This document shows, in pieces, positions 5,635 to 6,113 of a DNA stretch of 6,113 bases. The stretch is from contig NZ_CAMILN010000058.1 in NCBI RefSeq assembly GCF_946222045.1, positions 1 through 6,113 on the forward strand, written 5' to 3'. The notes beneath the pieces were generated by a model. The model saw nothing but the letters and a program-made list of their open reading frames with translations, was not told the origin of the DNA and did not search any database. Origin of the DNA: an uncultured Peptoniphilus sp. GTDB lineage: Bacteria > Bacillota > Clostridia > Tissierellales > Peptoniphilaceae. Every line of letters starts with the position of its first letter. Positions within the stretch are counted from its first letter, which is position 1. The translations under genes and the position numbers were made by a program.

Positions 5635-6113
5635 TTATATTTTTTATAGCAACGATTATTTTTTGTTCAATAATTCTAATTGAAGATTGGTATAAGAAAA
5701 GAAGAGGAATAGAAACTGATAGTAGAGATGTAATGAAGACCTATATTTATGCCTTTGTAGTTATTGAAATGTGGCTTTCAATGATTTTTTGCCAAAGCAA
5801 ACTATATTTTTATCTAGTAGTGTTTGGTCTTGTGGCATATTTTCTTTATAAAACTTTCACAGAAGATATTATGAAAAACAAGTACAAAGACGACCCAAGA
5901 CTTTATAAAACAACAATAATTATTGTTCAAAGCCTTCTTATAATTTATCAAGTAATATTTTTTATAAGTCTAGAAGATGGTCATAGGATTGACTCCTTTA
6001 CAAAAAATGAGTTTTCAATAATTTTGTCATGCTTTATTTTAGTTATATTGTGGCTCAGCTATTACTTATCAAAAAAATCGCTTTCTAAAATTTTTGTTGA
6101 AAAGGACACTTAC
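5622..6113 (+). CDS. Hypothetical membrane protein, paralogue of the preceding gene (3' end cut by window)
   Basis: The frame from ATG 5622 stays open for 164 codons to the window edge. The start is supported by AGGAGAGG (5610-5617) 4 bases upstream and by the 13-base overlap with the previous gene. Hydrophobic segments lie at about 3-20, 41-57, 60-76, 98-116 and 132-149, alternating with basic loops (22-36, 77-97, 150-157), the same plan as the upstream protein. By hand alignment offset by one residue, residues 75-162 match the upstream protein's 76-163 without gaps at about 25 of 88 positions. The matches include YK..T, LEDG..I.S..K (117-128) and EKD (160-162). It is therefore a diverged tandem duplicate. 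A sixth segment and tail would be expected beyond the window. No function can be assigned. Confidence 0.82.
   Translation, partial: MGLLIIFFIATIIFCSIILIEDWYKKRRGIETDSRDVMKTYIYAFVVIEMWLSMIFCQSKLYFYLVVFGLVAYFLYKTFTEDIMKNKYKDDPRLYKTTIIIVQSLLIIYQVIFFISLEDGHRIDSFTKNEFSIILSCFILVILWLSYYLSKKSLSKIFVEKDTY

Noticed and set aside
1..6113. tRNA, rRNA or CRISPR array
   Set aside because: No cloverleaf-like sequences, rRNA signatures or regularly spaced direct repeats were seen when reading both strands.

Overview
The window looks like chromosomal DNA from a low-GC Gram-positive bacterium, probably an anaerobic Firmicute. The evidence is its AT-rich composition, strong AGGAGG-type ribosome sites, extended -10 promoters (TGnTATAAT) and gene content. 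An Anaerococcus/Peptoniphilus-like (Tissierellia) source is my guess from style and is not proven. All genes lie on the plus strand except an insertion-sequence end at the left edge.

Layout: positions 1-52 look like the terminal repeat of an IS3/IS150-type insertion sequence. Its transposase would read leftward out of the window, and its Shine-Dalgarno sequence (8-14) is buried in a hairpin. Positions 53-71 resemble the right half of a rho-independent terminator that the element split. A promoter near 84-112 then drives a tightly overlapping three-gene operon (142-3737). It encodes a tandem-NBD ATPase and two permeases of a nucleoside-type ABC importer (NupOPQ/YufOPQ-like). The operon ends in a clean C(UUCG)G-tetraloop terminator at 3746-3772. 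The substrate-binding BMP-family lipoprotein expected for this importer is not in the window.

A separate promoter (3810-3818) drives a P1/S58 (DmpA-like) self-processing peptidase. Its start is better placed at 3840 than at the more upstream ATG, because the Shine-Dalgarno directly abuts that upstream ATG. The 121-base gap after it holds another extended -10 promoter and a perfect 14-bp AT-only inverted repeat (4930-4971).

The right end (4990 to the window edge) is distinctly more AT-rich. It holds two overlapping genes for small multi-spanning membrane proteins of unknown function. The second starts at 5622, runs off the window, and is a diverged tandem paralogue of the first, with a collinear LEDG...I.S..K motif and an EKD motif. 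This pair is the least explained part of the window. The importer and peptidase suggest scavenging of nucleosides and peptides, but the peptidase has its own promoter, so a joint role is only conjecture.
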